Shown here: piece by piece, positions 28,665 to 37,662 of the stretch
Numbering within the stretch: the stretch's first letter is position 1
Layout: each line of letters starts with the position of its first letter
Source of the DNA: Ignavibacteria bacterium UBA7675
GTDB lineage: Bacteria; Bacteroidota; Ignavibacteria; Kapaibacteriales; UB7675
Direction: 5' to 3'
DNA: 64,000 nucleotides
Assembly: GCA_002483085.1 (NCBI GenBank)
Contig: DLHF01000062.1
Coordinates: 22,150-86,149, forward strand
Notes under the pieces: generated by a model
Databases searched by the model: none
Seen by the model: only the letters and a program-made list of their open reading frames with translations
What the model was told of the DNA's origin: nothing
Made by a program: the position numbers and the translations under genes

Positions 28665-30323
28665 TTACGTACCCGCGTTGTAGTCTTGGATATACGCTAT
28701 CTGCTCTTTGGTCAGTTTGTCGATCTTCATGCCCATTGTGCTGAGTTTCATCGTTGCAATGTACTCGTCCTGCTCTACCGGAATGTCGAGCACTTCATTG
28801 GGCAGCTTCACGCCACTGCTGTGAGCTTCTGCCAAGCGAATGTGCGACATGAACTGATTTGCAAACGACATATCCATTACTTCCGAGGGATGGCCTTCGG
28901 CTGCAGCAAGATTTACAAGGCGCCCTTCAGCAAGCACATAAATGCGATTGCCGTTTTTCAGCGTGTACTCTTCGCAGTTCTGGCGAATGGTGCGCTTGCT
29001 CACAGCGATTTCAGCGAGTTCCTTGATATTGATCTCTGCATCATAGTGCCCCGTGTTGCACACGATTGCACCGTCGCGCATTACCTCAAAGTGATTTTTA
29101 CGGATGATATCTTTTACGCCCGTCGCCGTACAGAAAATATCACCTATTTTGGCAGCTTTGTCCATCGACATTACCTCGTGGCCTTCCAGCACAGCTTTCA
29201 AAGCAGATGTTGCTTTGATTTCTGTAGCGATCACATTCGCGCCCATACCTTTGGCGCGTTTTGCAACGCCGGACCCGCAATGGCCGTGGCCTGCAACAAC
29301 GAAATTTTTGCCAGCGAGCATGACCGATGTCGCGCGAATAATACCGTCGAGCGTAGACTGCCCCGTACCATACACATTATCGAAGTCCCACTTGGTTTCT
29401 GCATCGTTGACTGCAATTACTGGATAGAACAATTTGCCTGCAGCAGCACGGGCGCGCAGACGCTGAACACCTGTCGTGGTTTCTTCTGTACCACCAATAA
29501 CGCCGTTTTGTGCAAACTCAGGATGGTGCTCGTGCACAGAGTTGATCAGGTCGCAGCCGTCATCAAGCGTAAGATGCGGACGCAGATCGATTGTTCTGTC
29601 AATACACCAATAGAAATCTTCGTGGTTGCCATACCAAGCAAAAATCGAAATACCGTCTTCAGCAAGTGCTGCAGCTACGGCGTCGTTGGTCGACAGTGGA
29701 TTGCAGCCCGACCACGATACTTCGGCACCAGCAGCGCGCAGCGTGCGGATAAGCACTGCCGTCTCTTTAGTTACGTGCAGACAGCCAGCAATGTGCAGCC
29801 CTTTGAGCGGCTGGGTTTTGCTGTACTTCTCGCGCAGCTTCATCAACACGGGCATACGCGATTCAGCCCAGTCAATAAGCTTCCGACCTTCTTCTGCCAG
29901 CCGAATATCACGCACACAGTATTTACCGCGCTCTTCGCTAAATTTTCCTTTAGCAACCCGTGCCGGAATACGACCAGCCGAAGCTTTTTTCCCAGCAGCG
30001 TTTGCTGCAGCCTTGCCTTTACCAGCTTTGCCCTTAGCAGCTTTACCTTTCGCAACAACCTTGCCATTGCCTGCTGCTTTGCCTTTTTTTGCTACAACTT
30101 TGTCAGTAGCAGCAGCTTTACCTTTTGCTGCGGTTTTAGCTTTTGCAACAGCTTTGCCTTTTGCTGCGGCTTTGCCTTTTACTGCGGCTTTACCGTTAGT
30201 TGCTGCTTCGCCGTTAGTTGCTGCTTCGCTGTTAGTCGCTACTTCACCATTGGTTTCAACTTTGGCTTTTGCGCCTTTGGGACGACCCGGTCGTCTCTTT
30301 GTTACTTGCTCTGTTGTATCCAT
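28665..30323 (-). CDS. ahcY: S-adenosylhomocysteine hydrolase with AT-hook-like, histone H1-like tail
   Basis: The protein has 552 residues. From about residue 135 it is a complete archaeal/short-type AdoHcy hydrolase: AGCLHVTKETAVLIRTL, VNDAETKWDFDNVYGTGQS, NAD site VVAGHGHCGSGVAKRAKG, and TGHYDAEI. It hydrolyses SAH to adenosine and homocysteine and so relieves methyltransferase inhibition. Residues 1-134 are unusual. A basic RRPGRPKG AT-hook-like motif (10-17) is followed by KGKAA-type repeats with 29 lysines and many alanines. No Met lies between residue 1 and about 157, so the tail is not a start-site artefact unless a non-ATG start is used. It is 45 bp downstream of metK on the same strand. 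I infer possible nucleic-acid or nucleoid tethering. Confidence 0.93.
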   Translation of the reverse strand: MDTTEQVTKRRPGRPKGAKAKVETNGEVATNSEAATNGEAATNGKAAVKGKAAAKGKAVAKAKTAAKGKAAATDKVVAKKGKAAGNGKVVAKGKAAKGKAGKGKAAANAAGKKASAGRIPARVAKGKFSEERGKYCVRDIRLAEEGRKLIDWAESRMPVLMKLREKYSKTQPLKGLHIAGCLHVTKETAVLIRTLRAAGAEVSWSGCNPLSTNDAVAAALAEDGISIFAWYGNHEDFYWCIDRTIDLRPHLTLDDGCDLINSVHEHHPEFAQNGVIGGTEETTTGVQRLRARAAAGKLFYPVIAVNDAETKWDFDNVYGTGQSTLDGIIRATSVMLAGKNFVVAGHGHCGSGVAKRAKGMGANVIATEIKATSALKAVLEGHEVMSMDKAAKIGDIFCTATGVKDIIRKNHFEVMRDGAIVCNTGHYDAEINIKELAEIAVSKRTIRQNCEEYTLKNGNRIYVLAEGRLVNLAAAEGHPSEVMDMSFANQFMSHIRLAEAHSSGVKLPNEVLDIPVEQDEYIATMKLSTMGMKIDKLTKEQIAYIQDYNAGT

Positions 30324-30368
30324 ACTATATCCGATAAATGAAAAGAGGTAAAAGTCATAAACAATGTT

Positions 30369-31511
30369 TTAAGCCGAAAGACCCTGGCGGAGCATATCCA
30401 CAAGATTAAGCTCTTCCCAAGGGAACTCATTGCGCCCGAAGTGGCCATATGCTGCCGAAGCGCGATAAATCGGCTGGCGCAAGTTGAGGCGTTCGATAAT
30501 GCCCATAGGTGTCAGGTCGATATTCTTGCGAATAAATTCGCCGATCTGGCTCGACGATACTACTCCCGTACCGTGCATATCTACGTGGATTGATACTGGA
30601 TCGGCTACACCAATAGCATAAGAAAGCTGAATCGTGCACTCGCTTGCGAGCTTTGCAGCCACGATGTTCTTAGCGAGATGGCGCGCTGCATATGCTGCGG
30701 AGCGGTCTACTTTTGTCGGATCTTTTCCGGAGAATGCGCCGCCGCCATGAGGTGCTTTACCGCCGTAAGTATCAACTATAATTTTGCGCCCTGTAAGCCC
30801 CGTATCACCGTGCGGACCTCCAATTACAAAATTGCCAGTAGGATTGATGTAGTACTTTGTTTTTTTATCAAGGTATTTGGCGGGAATTACTTTTTTCACC
30901 ACGTGCTCGATAACATCGGCTGCAATTTGCTTTTGCTTCACATCCGGGTCGTGCTGTGTAGACACCACTACCGTATCGACGCGCATAATTTTGCCGCTCT
31001 CGTCGTACTCAATTGTCACCTGCGACTTTGCATCAGGGCGTAAGTACGGCATCAGCTTCGATTTCTTTTTGCGCAGAGCTGCGAGCTTGTGCACGATCTT
31101 ATGCGAATACATCAGCGAAGCAGGCATGTATTCCGGAGTTTCGCTGCACGCGTATCCGAACATCATGCCTTGGTCGCCTGCACCGCCCTTATCAACACCC
31201 ATCGCGATATCGGGCGACTGCCGGTTGATTACATTGATCACAGTACACGACTCGTAATCAAAGCGGTATTCAGCCTTCGTATAGCCGATATCCTTAATAA
31301 CACCACGTACCAGATCGGGCAGATCTACATAGGTGTTGGTTGTAATTTCACCGCCGACAACGATAAGACCTGTCGTTGCAAAACACTCGCAGGCAACACG
31401 CCCGTTAGGATCGGCTTTCAGTACAGCATCGAGTACCGCGTCGGACACCTGATCGCAAATCTTATCAGGATGGCCTTCGGATACGGACTCGGATGTGAAA
31501 AAATAGGACAT
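30369..31511 (-). CDS. metK: S-adenosylmethionine synthetase
   Basis: This 380-residue enzyme makes SAM from methionine and ATP. All signatures are present: [30 protein letters not shown], the [18 protein letters not shown] loop, and IGVADPVSI. It lies between a sugar nucleotidyltransferase (42-bp gap upstream) and ahcY (45-bp gap downstream), all on the minus strand. The operon therefore couples SAM production and SAH removal. No SAM riboswitch fits in the 42-bp gap. Confidence 0.97.
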   Translation of the reverse strand: MSYFFTSESVSEGHPDKICDQVSDAVLDAVLKADPNGRVACECFATTGLIVVGGEITTNTYVDLPDLVRGVIKDIGYTKAEYRFDYESCTVINVINRQSPDIAMGVDKGGAGDQGMMFGYACSETPEYMPASLMYSHKIVHKLAALRKKKSKLMPYLRPDAKSQVTIEYDESGKIMRVDTVVVSTQHDPDVKQKQIAADVIEHVVKKVIPAKYLDKKTKYYINPTGNFVIGGPHGDTGLTGRKIIVDTYGGKAPHGGGAFSGKDPTKVDRSAAYAARHLAKNIVAAKLASECTIQLSYAIGVADPVSIHVDMHGTGVVSSSQIGEFIRKNIDLTPMGIIERLNLRQPIYRASAAYGHFGRNEFPWEELNLVDMLRQGLSA

Positions 31512-31553
31512 ACAGTCGTTAACGGAAAAGTGTAAGAATGACTATTGAATTAT

Positions 31554-32537
31554 TTACCATGTTCCAACATCAATGGCGCTGGAATCGCCTACATTTGCGT
31601 GAATAAACTGTCCGCGAATAGCGGCATTATTGCCAATAATTGAACCTTCCAGAAGCGATTGCTGAACAGTCGCGCCATCGCTTATGATAGAGTCGCGCAC
31701 AATACTATCGACAACTACTGCATCATCTGCAATTGTTGCATTCGGACCTATTACCGCTCGCTCTACTCTGGCGTTGGGCGAGATATACACTGGCGGTATC
31801 ACAACAGCATCGGGAAATTGCCGATCTGTAGAACGACGGCTGAGAAGATGCCGGTTGGTCGAAAGTAATGTCTCAGATTTTCCGCAATCGTACCAGCCTT
31901 CTACTGAGAATGTAGTAAATTGCTCGCCTTCGTCGATCATAATCTGTAATGCATCAGTAAGCTGATATTCTCCACGGGTCCGAATATTTTCGCTCATCAG
32001 CCTGTCGAGACTTGTGCCCAGCAACGCCGTATTGGTGATATAGTACAAACCTACGAGTGCCAGATTCGTCGTCGGGTTTTCCGGCTTCTCTACAAGCCGT
32101 GTTATTATGCCTTCTCCGCTTATTTCTGCTACGCCAAAACGCCGCGGATCTTCTACCGGCTTCACGCCAAGCGCGCTTTGACGTGAATTGACAACCTTCG
32201 CCAGGTCGACCTCAAAAATTGTGTCTCCCAAGATAATCAGCACCGGCTCTTCGTCCAGCACTTCGCGGGCAAGCCATATGGAATGGCCTAACCCCTTGCG
32301 CTCTTCTTGGTTGATGAATGTTACATCGAGATCAAAATTTCTGCGTACATACTCCTCGACGAGATCACCCATATAGCCAACGATGATGCAGCACTCGCCT
32401 ACACCCTGATTTTGCAGCTCTTCGAGAATATGACCGAGGATTGGCTTCCCGGCCACATTAAGCAAAACCTTGGGCAGAGTGTAGGTATGCGGTCGCAATC
32501 GGCTGCCAACCCCTGCTACTGGAATAATCGCCTTCAT
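31554..32537 (-). CDS. Sugar-1-phosphate nucleotidyltransferase with left-handed beta-helix
   Basis: The protein has 327 residues. The N-terminal NTP-transferase core begins MKAIIPVAGVGSRLRPHTYT with PKVLL, and has LGDTIF, VEKPENP and EGWYDCGKSETLL. The last about 70 residues are hexapeptide repeats (VIGPNATIADDAVVVDSIV) forming a left-handed beta-helix. It is closest in pattern to glucose-1-phosphate thymidylyl- or uridylyltransferases that feed cell-surface sugar synthesis. Nucleotide and sugar choice cannot be fixed here. It is the first gene of the metK-ahcY run, which is an odd functional mix. Confidence 0.88.
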   Translation of the reverse strand: MKAIIPVAGVGSRLRPHTYTLPKVLLNVAGKPILGHILEELQNQGVGECCIIVGYMGDLVEEYVRRNFDLDVTFINQEERKGLGHSIWLAREVLDEEPVLIILGDTIFEVDLAKVVNSRQSALGVKPVEDPRRFGVAEISGEGIITRLVEKPENPTTNLALVGLYYITNTALLGTSLDRLMSENIRTRGEYQLTDALQIMIDEGEQFTTFSVEGWYDCGKSETLLSTNRHLLSRRSTDRQFPDAVVIPPVYISPNARVERAVIGPNATIADDAVVVDSIVRDSIISDGATVQQSLLEGSIIGNNAAIRGQFIHANVGDSSAIDVGTW

Positions 32538-33270
32538 ACTAATTTCCGGATCTACTAAAAGAGGGCAGTAAATTCAAAGTTATTAATATACGACTTTTCC
32601 CGGAAAGGCTCTATTGAAAAGTACCACTTTTGCCCACCGGGAATGTGGCAACCACCGATTGCACTATTTTGTGCACGCCCGTTGCTCAACACTGTAAAAA
32701 AGGCCAGCGACGCTATAACAGCGCGAGCAGCCCAATCCGTTCCTTCTGCCTGTGCCCACTGCGCTTTTTTCCAATCGTACCAGCAGCGAAATCGCAGCAC
32801 CCAACTATATCAGAGAAAATATACTGATGAGTACGACGATGAACGTAAGGAAAAGAATAATAGAGAACGACCTGTCGAAAATTACAACTACTATCTGGAC
32901 TCCCAGAATATTGCGCTGTCGTCTCCACATCTGCACAGGTATGTCCCATTTCGCAGTTTTCGGTATGCACTGCTCTCGCTATAATTATGAAAAATATATA
33001 AAGCCATAGCACTGGCTACAGTCACATACGGCATTGTAGTTCGTGCTTTTTTTGTTATGTTTTTTGCATGTCCATAAAGGACATAAGCACTATGGGAAAT
33101 AGAATCAATCTGATAATAACGCTACTAAGTTTTCCATGAGATTCTTGTCACTTTTCTCATCGCGATAAGAGTAGCAACACAACTACATAATTATCCGATG
33201 TCAGCCGGAAAGCGGTATTGTCAATAGAATAAAAAGCAAGGCACCTATCGTAAGAATATCTGCACATGTA
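32538..33270. other. Long AT-rich intergenic region
   Basis: This 733-bp region is the longest gap. It should contain the promoter of the nucleotidyltransferase-metK-ahcY run near 32540-32620. The 81-codon minus-strand frame at 32555-32800 has no credible features. An inverted TGTCC-ATAAA-GGACA (near 33070) is the only small palindrome noticed. It could hide an unrecognised RNA. Confidence 0.4.
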
Positions 33271-33597
33271 TTATGCTGCTTTGTCGGAAAAAAACTTTAG
33301 GCCGATGATACCAGTCACAATCAGCAGGATACAGAGAATACGAGCAACACTACGCGGCTCATCAAGAAATATTATACCCACGACAGCAGTACCTACGGCA
33401 CCTATTCCGGTCCACACAGCATATCCAGTGCCCACTGGTATATCCTTCAGCGCTGTAGAGAGCAGGAGAAAACTTACAATCATACATCCCACCGTGCCGA
33501 TGCTCGGCCACAGTTTTGTAAAGCCATCAGTATATTTAAGCCCTATAGCCCACCCTATTTCCAGAATACCTGCAATTACCAGGTACACCCATGCCAT
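33271..33597 (-). CDS. SMR-family transporter (Gdx/SugE-like)
   Basis: This 108-residue, four-helix small multidrug-resistance protein starts [20 protein letters not shown] with the essential membrane Glu in helix 1. [20 protein letters not shown] and [15 protein letters not shown] follow. The G-x-x-E-x-x-W-A pattern fits the Gdx (guanidinium exporter) branch better than EmrE. The ATG at 33597 is chosen because AGGAGGAGCT lies directly upstream, which is a strong SD. It would work as a dual-topology dimer. A possible structured leader lies about 70 bp upstream. Confidence 0.9.
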   Translation of the reverse strand: MAWVYLVIAGILEIGWAIGLKYTDGFTKLWPSIGTVGCMIVSFLLLSTALKDIPVGTGYAVWTGIGAVGTAVVGIIFLDEPRSVARILCILLIVTGIIGLKFFSDKAA

Positions 33598-33667
33598 AGC
33601 TCCTCCTGTGTTCATGTGATAGATAGAACGTATGAATACGCAGCGCTGGTTTTAGCTGCAGTATATT

Positions 33668-33729
33668 TTTTAAGCTCACCGAATCATCTGTTCACTAGTG
33701 TAGCGCGCCTCTCGGCGTAGAGCTTAAAA
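33668..33729 (-). promoter_or_regulatory. Stem-loop in leader of SMR gene
   Basis: A perfect 10-bp stem (TTTTAAGCTC / GAGCTTAAAA) encloses 42 nt that include a smaller GC hairpin (CGCC/GGCG). It ends 71 bp before the SMR ATG. SMR genes of this branch often follow guanidine riboswitches, but I could not match the known guanidine classes, so the role is open. Confidence 0.4.
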
Positions 33730-33919
33730 TAGCCAAAAACTCTGTCAGTGTTTTAGTAAAATCGGAATAGTCGGCGCAGCACCTAGCCAGCGTTTCGTCT
33801 ATCGCTGTATTCAAGTGCCTCCGCAGCGGTATATCATCGTGATGGATACAATCTTACCATGCGTTCTCAAAAGCACAGAGACAACCAAAATGTAGAGCAC
33901 CAAAGCTCTATAAGAAAAC

Positions 33920-35188
33920 TCACTTGGCTACTTCTATCGAAGGGGAAAAGCGCACCACAATCGACGGCGACTCTTTGCGGTCTGTTCGCCATGCAGCACC
34001 AACGCGCAGCCTTCCGTTTGCCGAACCAATCGCAATGCCGACACCTGATTTCATCTGCCCAATTTTTCCCGGCAGCAAACTTTGCCAAAGCGCTTCGCTT
34101 TCAGGTACAAATGCAGTATAGCCGATGTCGCAAGACAAGATCACACTCATACTCGCCCCTATCCGGCTGCTTGTTAACGCGGTGCCATACAAAAGAAGTT
34201 CTGTGTTCCACACCATCATGCGATTGCCTTCGTATTCATGGAGCGCAAAGCCTAGCAGAGAGCCTGTACCGCCAATTGTAAAAACCTTCGGTGCAAAGCT
34301 ATTTCCTGTCAGCGAGCCACATCGGACGCGCGAATTGATCGCACCTATCGGTGCTATGGGGCAGTGCCATACAGCTTCGGCAAGCCACCGCTCATACGAT
34401 AAACCATTCCACGCTTTTTCGCCCTGCACCGCAACACGAATTCCCGAACCAGCACGCGGCAACTTCGGCATGCCGTTGTACCGAAAAGCAAGAGTCAGTG
34501 CTCGTATATCAGCTCTGCCGAAGGAAGGATTCTCTGAAAATGTTTTATCGCCTCCGAAAAGCGACCACGACACAGTCCGCTCTAATGGTTCGTAGCGGTC
34601 GGCGGCAAATTGCATAATGGCAGAGACATCGCGAGAGAAAAACTGCTCGGCATAGAGACTAAAGCCAACGCGCCGAAACCACGAGAGATAATCTTCGCGC
34701 GCAAAAAAAGCGTGAAGGGAATTTTCCCACGTGGGAATTTTCCAGCCGTCGTGCGAGTCGGTGTAGTAGTAGTATTCTCCGCCGACAATTGTAGCACCAT
34801 CTCGAGCACCAAAGCGGCGTGCAAGCCCAGCCGTAGCCTGCCAGTAATGCGAGCCGAAAGAATATCCCAAGCTGATGTGAGCAAGCAGTGATGTGTCGAG
34901 CAATCGCAATGCCTGGCGTTTGTCGCTGCCAATGCCAAGGAATAAACCATCGACGCGATTGTAGGAGATATTCGCAAAGGAAAGACGGTCGCCGGGGAAG
35001 GCAGACAAGGGAGGAAAAGAGGCCGACTGACTGATCACACCCGCAACAATGGAACCAATACTGTCAGCAGCAGAAGTGACAGTCGCAACTGGGTCGCTGG
35101 CAGCCAGCGCTGCCGGAAAAGCGGAAAGAAACCAGAAGGACAGAACAAGACAACTGCAAAGGCTGCGAAAAGGCATTACAGTGTGCAT
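33920..35188 (-). CDS. Barrel-only outer membrane protein, BamA/Omp85-like C-terminal pattern
   Basis: This 422-residue protein has a signal peptide ending AFPAALA. It is then rich in alternating amphipathic strands. YNRVDGLFLGIG and FTIGGTGSLLGFALHEYEGN with WNTELLLYG resemble the strand-loop pattern of Omp85-superfamily barrels, but no POTRA domain precedes the barrel. It is probably in the outer membrane. Function is unknown and family membership is tentative. Confidence 0.6.
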   Translation of the reverse strand: MHTVMPFRSLCSCLVLSFWFLSAFPAALAASDPVATVTSAADSIGSIVAGVISQSASFPPLSAFPGDRLSFANISYNRVDGLFLGIGSDKRQALRLLDTSLLAHISLGYSFGSHYWQATAGLARRFGARDGATIVGGEYYYYTDSHDGWKIPTWENSLHAFFAREDYLSWFRRVGFSLYAEQFFSRDVSAIMQFAADRYEPLERTVSWSLFGGDKTFSENPSFGRADIRALTLAFRYNGMPKLPRAGSGIRVAVQGEKAWNGLSYERWLAEAVWHCPIAPIGAINSRVRCGSLTGNSFAPKVFTIGGTGSLLGFALHEYEGNRMMVWNTELLLYGTALTSSRIGASMSVILSCDIGYTAFVPESEALWQSLLPGKIGQMKSGVGIAIGSANGRLRVGAAWRTDRKESPSIVVRFSPSIEVAK

Positions 35189-35260
35189 ATCTCTTCTCTG
35201 GAAAATGACAACTGTGCGAACTATTCACGAGGCTACTGAAGCCGTCTAAAATTTCTGCTG

Positions 35261-35483
35261 TGGCAAAGAATATTGGGCACGGGCATCGCTGCGGCGCCCG
35301 GTTGGTCGCTGTCACCGGTCGCACAACTGCCTGTCGATTTAGCCAAGCACCTGCCGCTAGGTACACCACCGTGTTTCTCTCTTCTGCTGTTGATCATAGA
35401 AATAATGCGCGGAACGGATCGAACAACCAGACGGCGGGTGTGCGCGCGGTGCAGAGACCACCGCTCGAACGGAGACCGAAGCG
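35261..35483 (+). repeat. Dispersed intergenic repeat, copy D
   Basis: It starts near TGGCAAAGAATATTGGGCAC and has the exact core TCGCTGTCACCGGTCGCA (35306-35323). The right end is GCGCGGTGCAGAGAC followed by CGGAGACCGAAGCG, finishing one base before the HAD gene's stop codon. No coding content is seen. Confidence 0.75.
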
Positions 35484-35484
35484 A

Positions 35485-36060
35485 TTAAAGTACGCCGTCC
35501 TGCTTCTGAGTATCGTGTGCGGCACCGAACAGAACACGCTCCATCGCAATGAGAAAAGCGCCGAGCGAAGGAAAGACATGGTCGGCTGTAGCACCCTCTT
35601 CGCTATCAAAATCGCCAATGAGAATAGCGCCGACACCTGCTGCACGCGCAGCACGGGCATCCGATAGTGTATCGCCGAGCATCCAGGACTGCTCAATGTC
35701 GATTGTATGGCGCTCTGCGGCGTTCAAAAGCATTCTGGGCGAAGGCTTACGGCAGGAATACTCCACCGAAGCCAGATCGGGGCAATAGAATATATCATCG
35801 AAGGAAAAACCTGTTGCACGGACCAGACCGCTCTGCATGTACTCGTGGACATCGTGCAGAGCCTGCTCACTCATGATCCCCTTGCCCACGCCCTGCTGAT
35901 TGGTAATAAGTACCGCCAGATAACCGGCTTCTTTTACACGGCGAAAGACCTCGAAAAAATCGGGCAGAAACACAAACTCTTCTACTCGGGTCACATATCC
36001 GCCCATAATACGGACATTCACAATACCATCGCGATCAAAAAAAAATGCTTTGCGCTTCAT
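35485..36060 (-). CDS. HAD phosphatase, GmhB/HisB-N type
   Basis: The protein has 191 residues. HAD motif I DRDGIVN (usual family form DRDGTLN), motif II TNQQGVGKG, motif III SCRKPSPRML and motif IV MLGDTLSDARAA fit histidinol-phosphatase/heptose-bisphosphatase enzymes. The zinc-loop cysteines are only partly present (YCPDL ... EYSC). It starts 7 bp after the glycosyltransferase gene, so a role in lipopolysaccharide or capsule heptose metabolism is plausible. Its stop abuts dispersed repeat copy D. Confidence 0.82.
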   Translation of the reverse strand: MKRKAFFFDRDGIVNVRIMGGYVTRVEEFVFLPDFFEVFRRVKEAGYLAVLITNQQGVGKGIMSEQALHDVHEYMQSGLVRATGFSFDDIFYCPDLASVEYSCRKPSPRMLLNAAERHTIDIEQSWMLGDTLSDARAARAAGVGAILIGDFDSEEGATADHVFPSLGAFLIAMERVLFGAAHDTQKQDGVL

Positions 36061-36067
36061 ATCCGCT

Positions 36068-37267
36068 TTACGACTGTGGACGGGGTGTTCTCATTACTTC
36101 TTCGACAATGGCATCAAGACTGTTGAAGACCGCTTCCCACGAATGTGTTTGCTCTACCAACACACGCGCACGGCGAGCAATTTGCGAGCGCAAATCGGGA
36201 TTTCGCAGCAGCGTAATACAGTGCTCGGCCAGCTCCGCATCAGTCCTGCCAATAAGCACATCCCTACCGGGCTGAGCGGGATTGCCCTGAATACCCGTAG
36301 GAGTTGTCACGACCGGGCATCCCATAGCCATCGCTTGGAGCACTTTGTTCTGAATACCTGATGCTCCTGCATGCGGATGCAGAAATACAGCACTCTGATG
36401 ATAATAGGGTTCGATATCCGGCACATCGGCATGAATGATCACATGATCGGACTCATAACGCCGAACAGACGGTTGCGGATTGGAGCCAATAATATGCGCC
36501 CGCACTTCGGGAAGCTGCGAGTGAATAATCGGAAGAATATCTCGGGCAATTTTTAGCGCCATAAACTCGTTTGCCAGGTAGTCGAGTTTGCCGAGAAACA
36601 TCACATCGCGGCGCTGCTCGTGGTCGTCGCGGAAGCGGTATTCATCAAGCTCTACACCATTGGTAAGCAGTCTGTATCTAGCCTTTGGATTCTGCGCGTT
36701 CATCGCATCGATATCCGTCTGGGTGACGAGCGTTGTTGTGTCAAAATAGTTGACGATACGCGGTTCGTAGGTTTTGAGCTTATAGACTTCCCACCGGCGA
36801 ACGGCTGTCTGCAGCATACTTTCTGCATTCGTAGCTGAGCGCCCTTGGTACAGAGTGCGGCAGTCTTCGGCCACGAGTATCTTTTTTATATTCGCATTAC
36901 GCAGATACTCCGCCGTTCTCATAAAGAACGAAAACCCGAGGTCGAAATGCTGTTCTGCCAGAAGACGGTCGACAATAGATCGGAAATTTTGTTGTGTATA
37001 AAACGCTATTTCTAACGGGAGGTCGGATACAAGCGTTTTAGCAGAGAACATACCAGCTCGCCCTGGCCGCAGCGGCACAGGGTACACTGTCACATTAATA
37101 TCCCTGATCTTTTGGATCTGTTCAGCCGTGGGCATACCACCGTGATTAAAACTCACCAGCGTGACTTCATGAGTCTTCGCCAGATGTTTCAACATGTGAT
37201 AGCTTTTAATCCTGTCGCCGCCGATCAGGGGAAATGGAAAACGTGGAGTGAGAAAAAGAATGCGCAT
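36068..37267 (-). CDS. GT4-type glycosyltransferase
   Basis: The protein has 399 residues, GT-B fold. The N-terminus MRILFLTPRFPFPLIGGDRI and the C-terminal half (FLGKLDYLANEFMALKIARD, DIEPYYHQSAVFLHPHAGASG, VTTPTGIQGN) match group-1 glycosyltransferases of the exopolysaccharide-associated type. It probably adds a sugar to surface polysaccharide at the inner membrane face. It is operonic with the HAD phosphatase (7-bp gap) and divergent from groES. Confidence 0.88.
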   Translation of the reverse strand: MRILFLTPRFPFPLIGGDRIKSYHMLKHLAKTHEVTLVSFNHGGMPTAEQIQKIRDINVTVYPVPLRPGRAGMFSAKTLVSDLPLEIAFYTQQNFRSIVDRLLAEQHFDLGFSFFMRTAEYLRNANIKKILVAEDCRTLYQGRSATNAESMLQTAVRRWEVYKLKTYEPRIVNYFDTTTLVTQTDIDAMNAQNPKARYRLLTNGVELDEYRFRDDHEQRRDVMFLGKLDYLANEFMALKIARDILPIIHSQLPEVRAHIIGSNPQPSVRRYESDHVIIHADVPDIEPYYHQSAVFLHPHAGASGIQNKVLQAMAMGCPVVTTPTGIQGNPAQPGRDVLIGRTDAELAEHCITLLRNPDLRSQIARRARVLVEQTHSWEAVFNSLDAIVEEVMRTPRPQS

Positions 37268-37525
37268 GCGCCGCTACACCTCATCCGTTCTGCATACCAT
37301 ACACCACAGCGCAGCAGCAGCCTGCCCCGCGTGCGCCTGTAGAGAATTTGTTGTCCCAACACGCCTTACAGCGCGGAGAACCGGTGCTAACTTACAAAAT
37401 TTTTGCAACCTCTGCGCCAGGAAGCCGTTTTTCCGCCCTTTTGCAGCTCGCTCTATCCACAGCATCCTGTGCAGTTCGCAGCAGCAGCACCCGGCCAGGC
37501 GGAACCATGATTACTAAAAATTTTC

Positions 37526-37553
37526 TTGACATCTCCACACTAAAACTTATAAT
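37526..37553 (+). promoter_or_regulatory. Housekeeping-type promoter of groES-groL
   Basis: The -35 TTGACA (37526-37531) and -10 TATAAT (37548-37553) have a 16-bp spacer, a match to the sigma-70 consensus. It lies 20 bp upstream of the CIRCE operator. Confidence 0.8.
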
Positions 37554-37572
37554 TTTGCGTCGAAGCACAACA

Positions 37573-37599
37573 TTAGCACTCCACGCTAGCGAGTGCTAA
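37573..37599. promoter_or_regulatory. CIRCE operator (HrcA site)
   Basis: TTAGCACTC, a 9-nt spacer, then GAGTGCTAA: an exact CIRCE inverted repeat. It lies between the promoter and groES, so HrcA repression of the chaperonin operon is expected. No hrcA gene is in the window. Confidence 0.96.
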
Positions 37600-37662
37600 C
37601 AATACGAAAATCAGCAAAAATTCCTTTTTTAGTTTTCATCTTATCAAACGGAGGTTTATAGC

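Larger units (their letters stand above)
37268..37662. other. Divergent region, glycosyltransferase / groES
   Basis: The right part (37526-37599) holds the groE promoter and CIRCE. The left 250 bp are GC-rich with no gene; a faint resemblance to the dispersed repeat (GCGCGGAGAACCGGT) is too weak to call. Confidence 0.45.

Noticed and set aside
28617..30341. 574-codon plus-strand frame
   Set aside because: It is antisense to ahcY; its composition (Phe/Cys/Ala runs) is a by-product of the Ala/Lys-rich tail.
31512..31553. SAM riboswitch before metK
   Set aside because: Only 42 bp separate the genes, too short for known SAM riboswitches.
32555..32800. 81-codon minus-strand frame ahead of the nucleotidyltransferase
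   Set aside because: It has no recognisable domain or start signal and lies in the likely promoter region.
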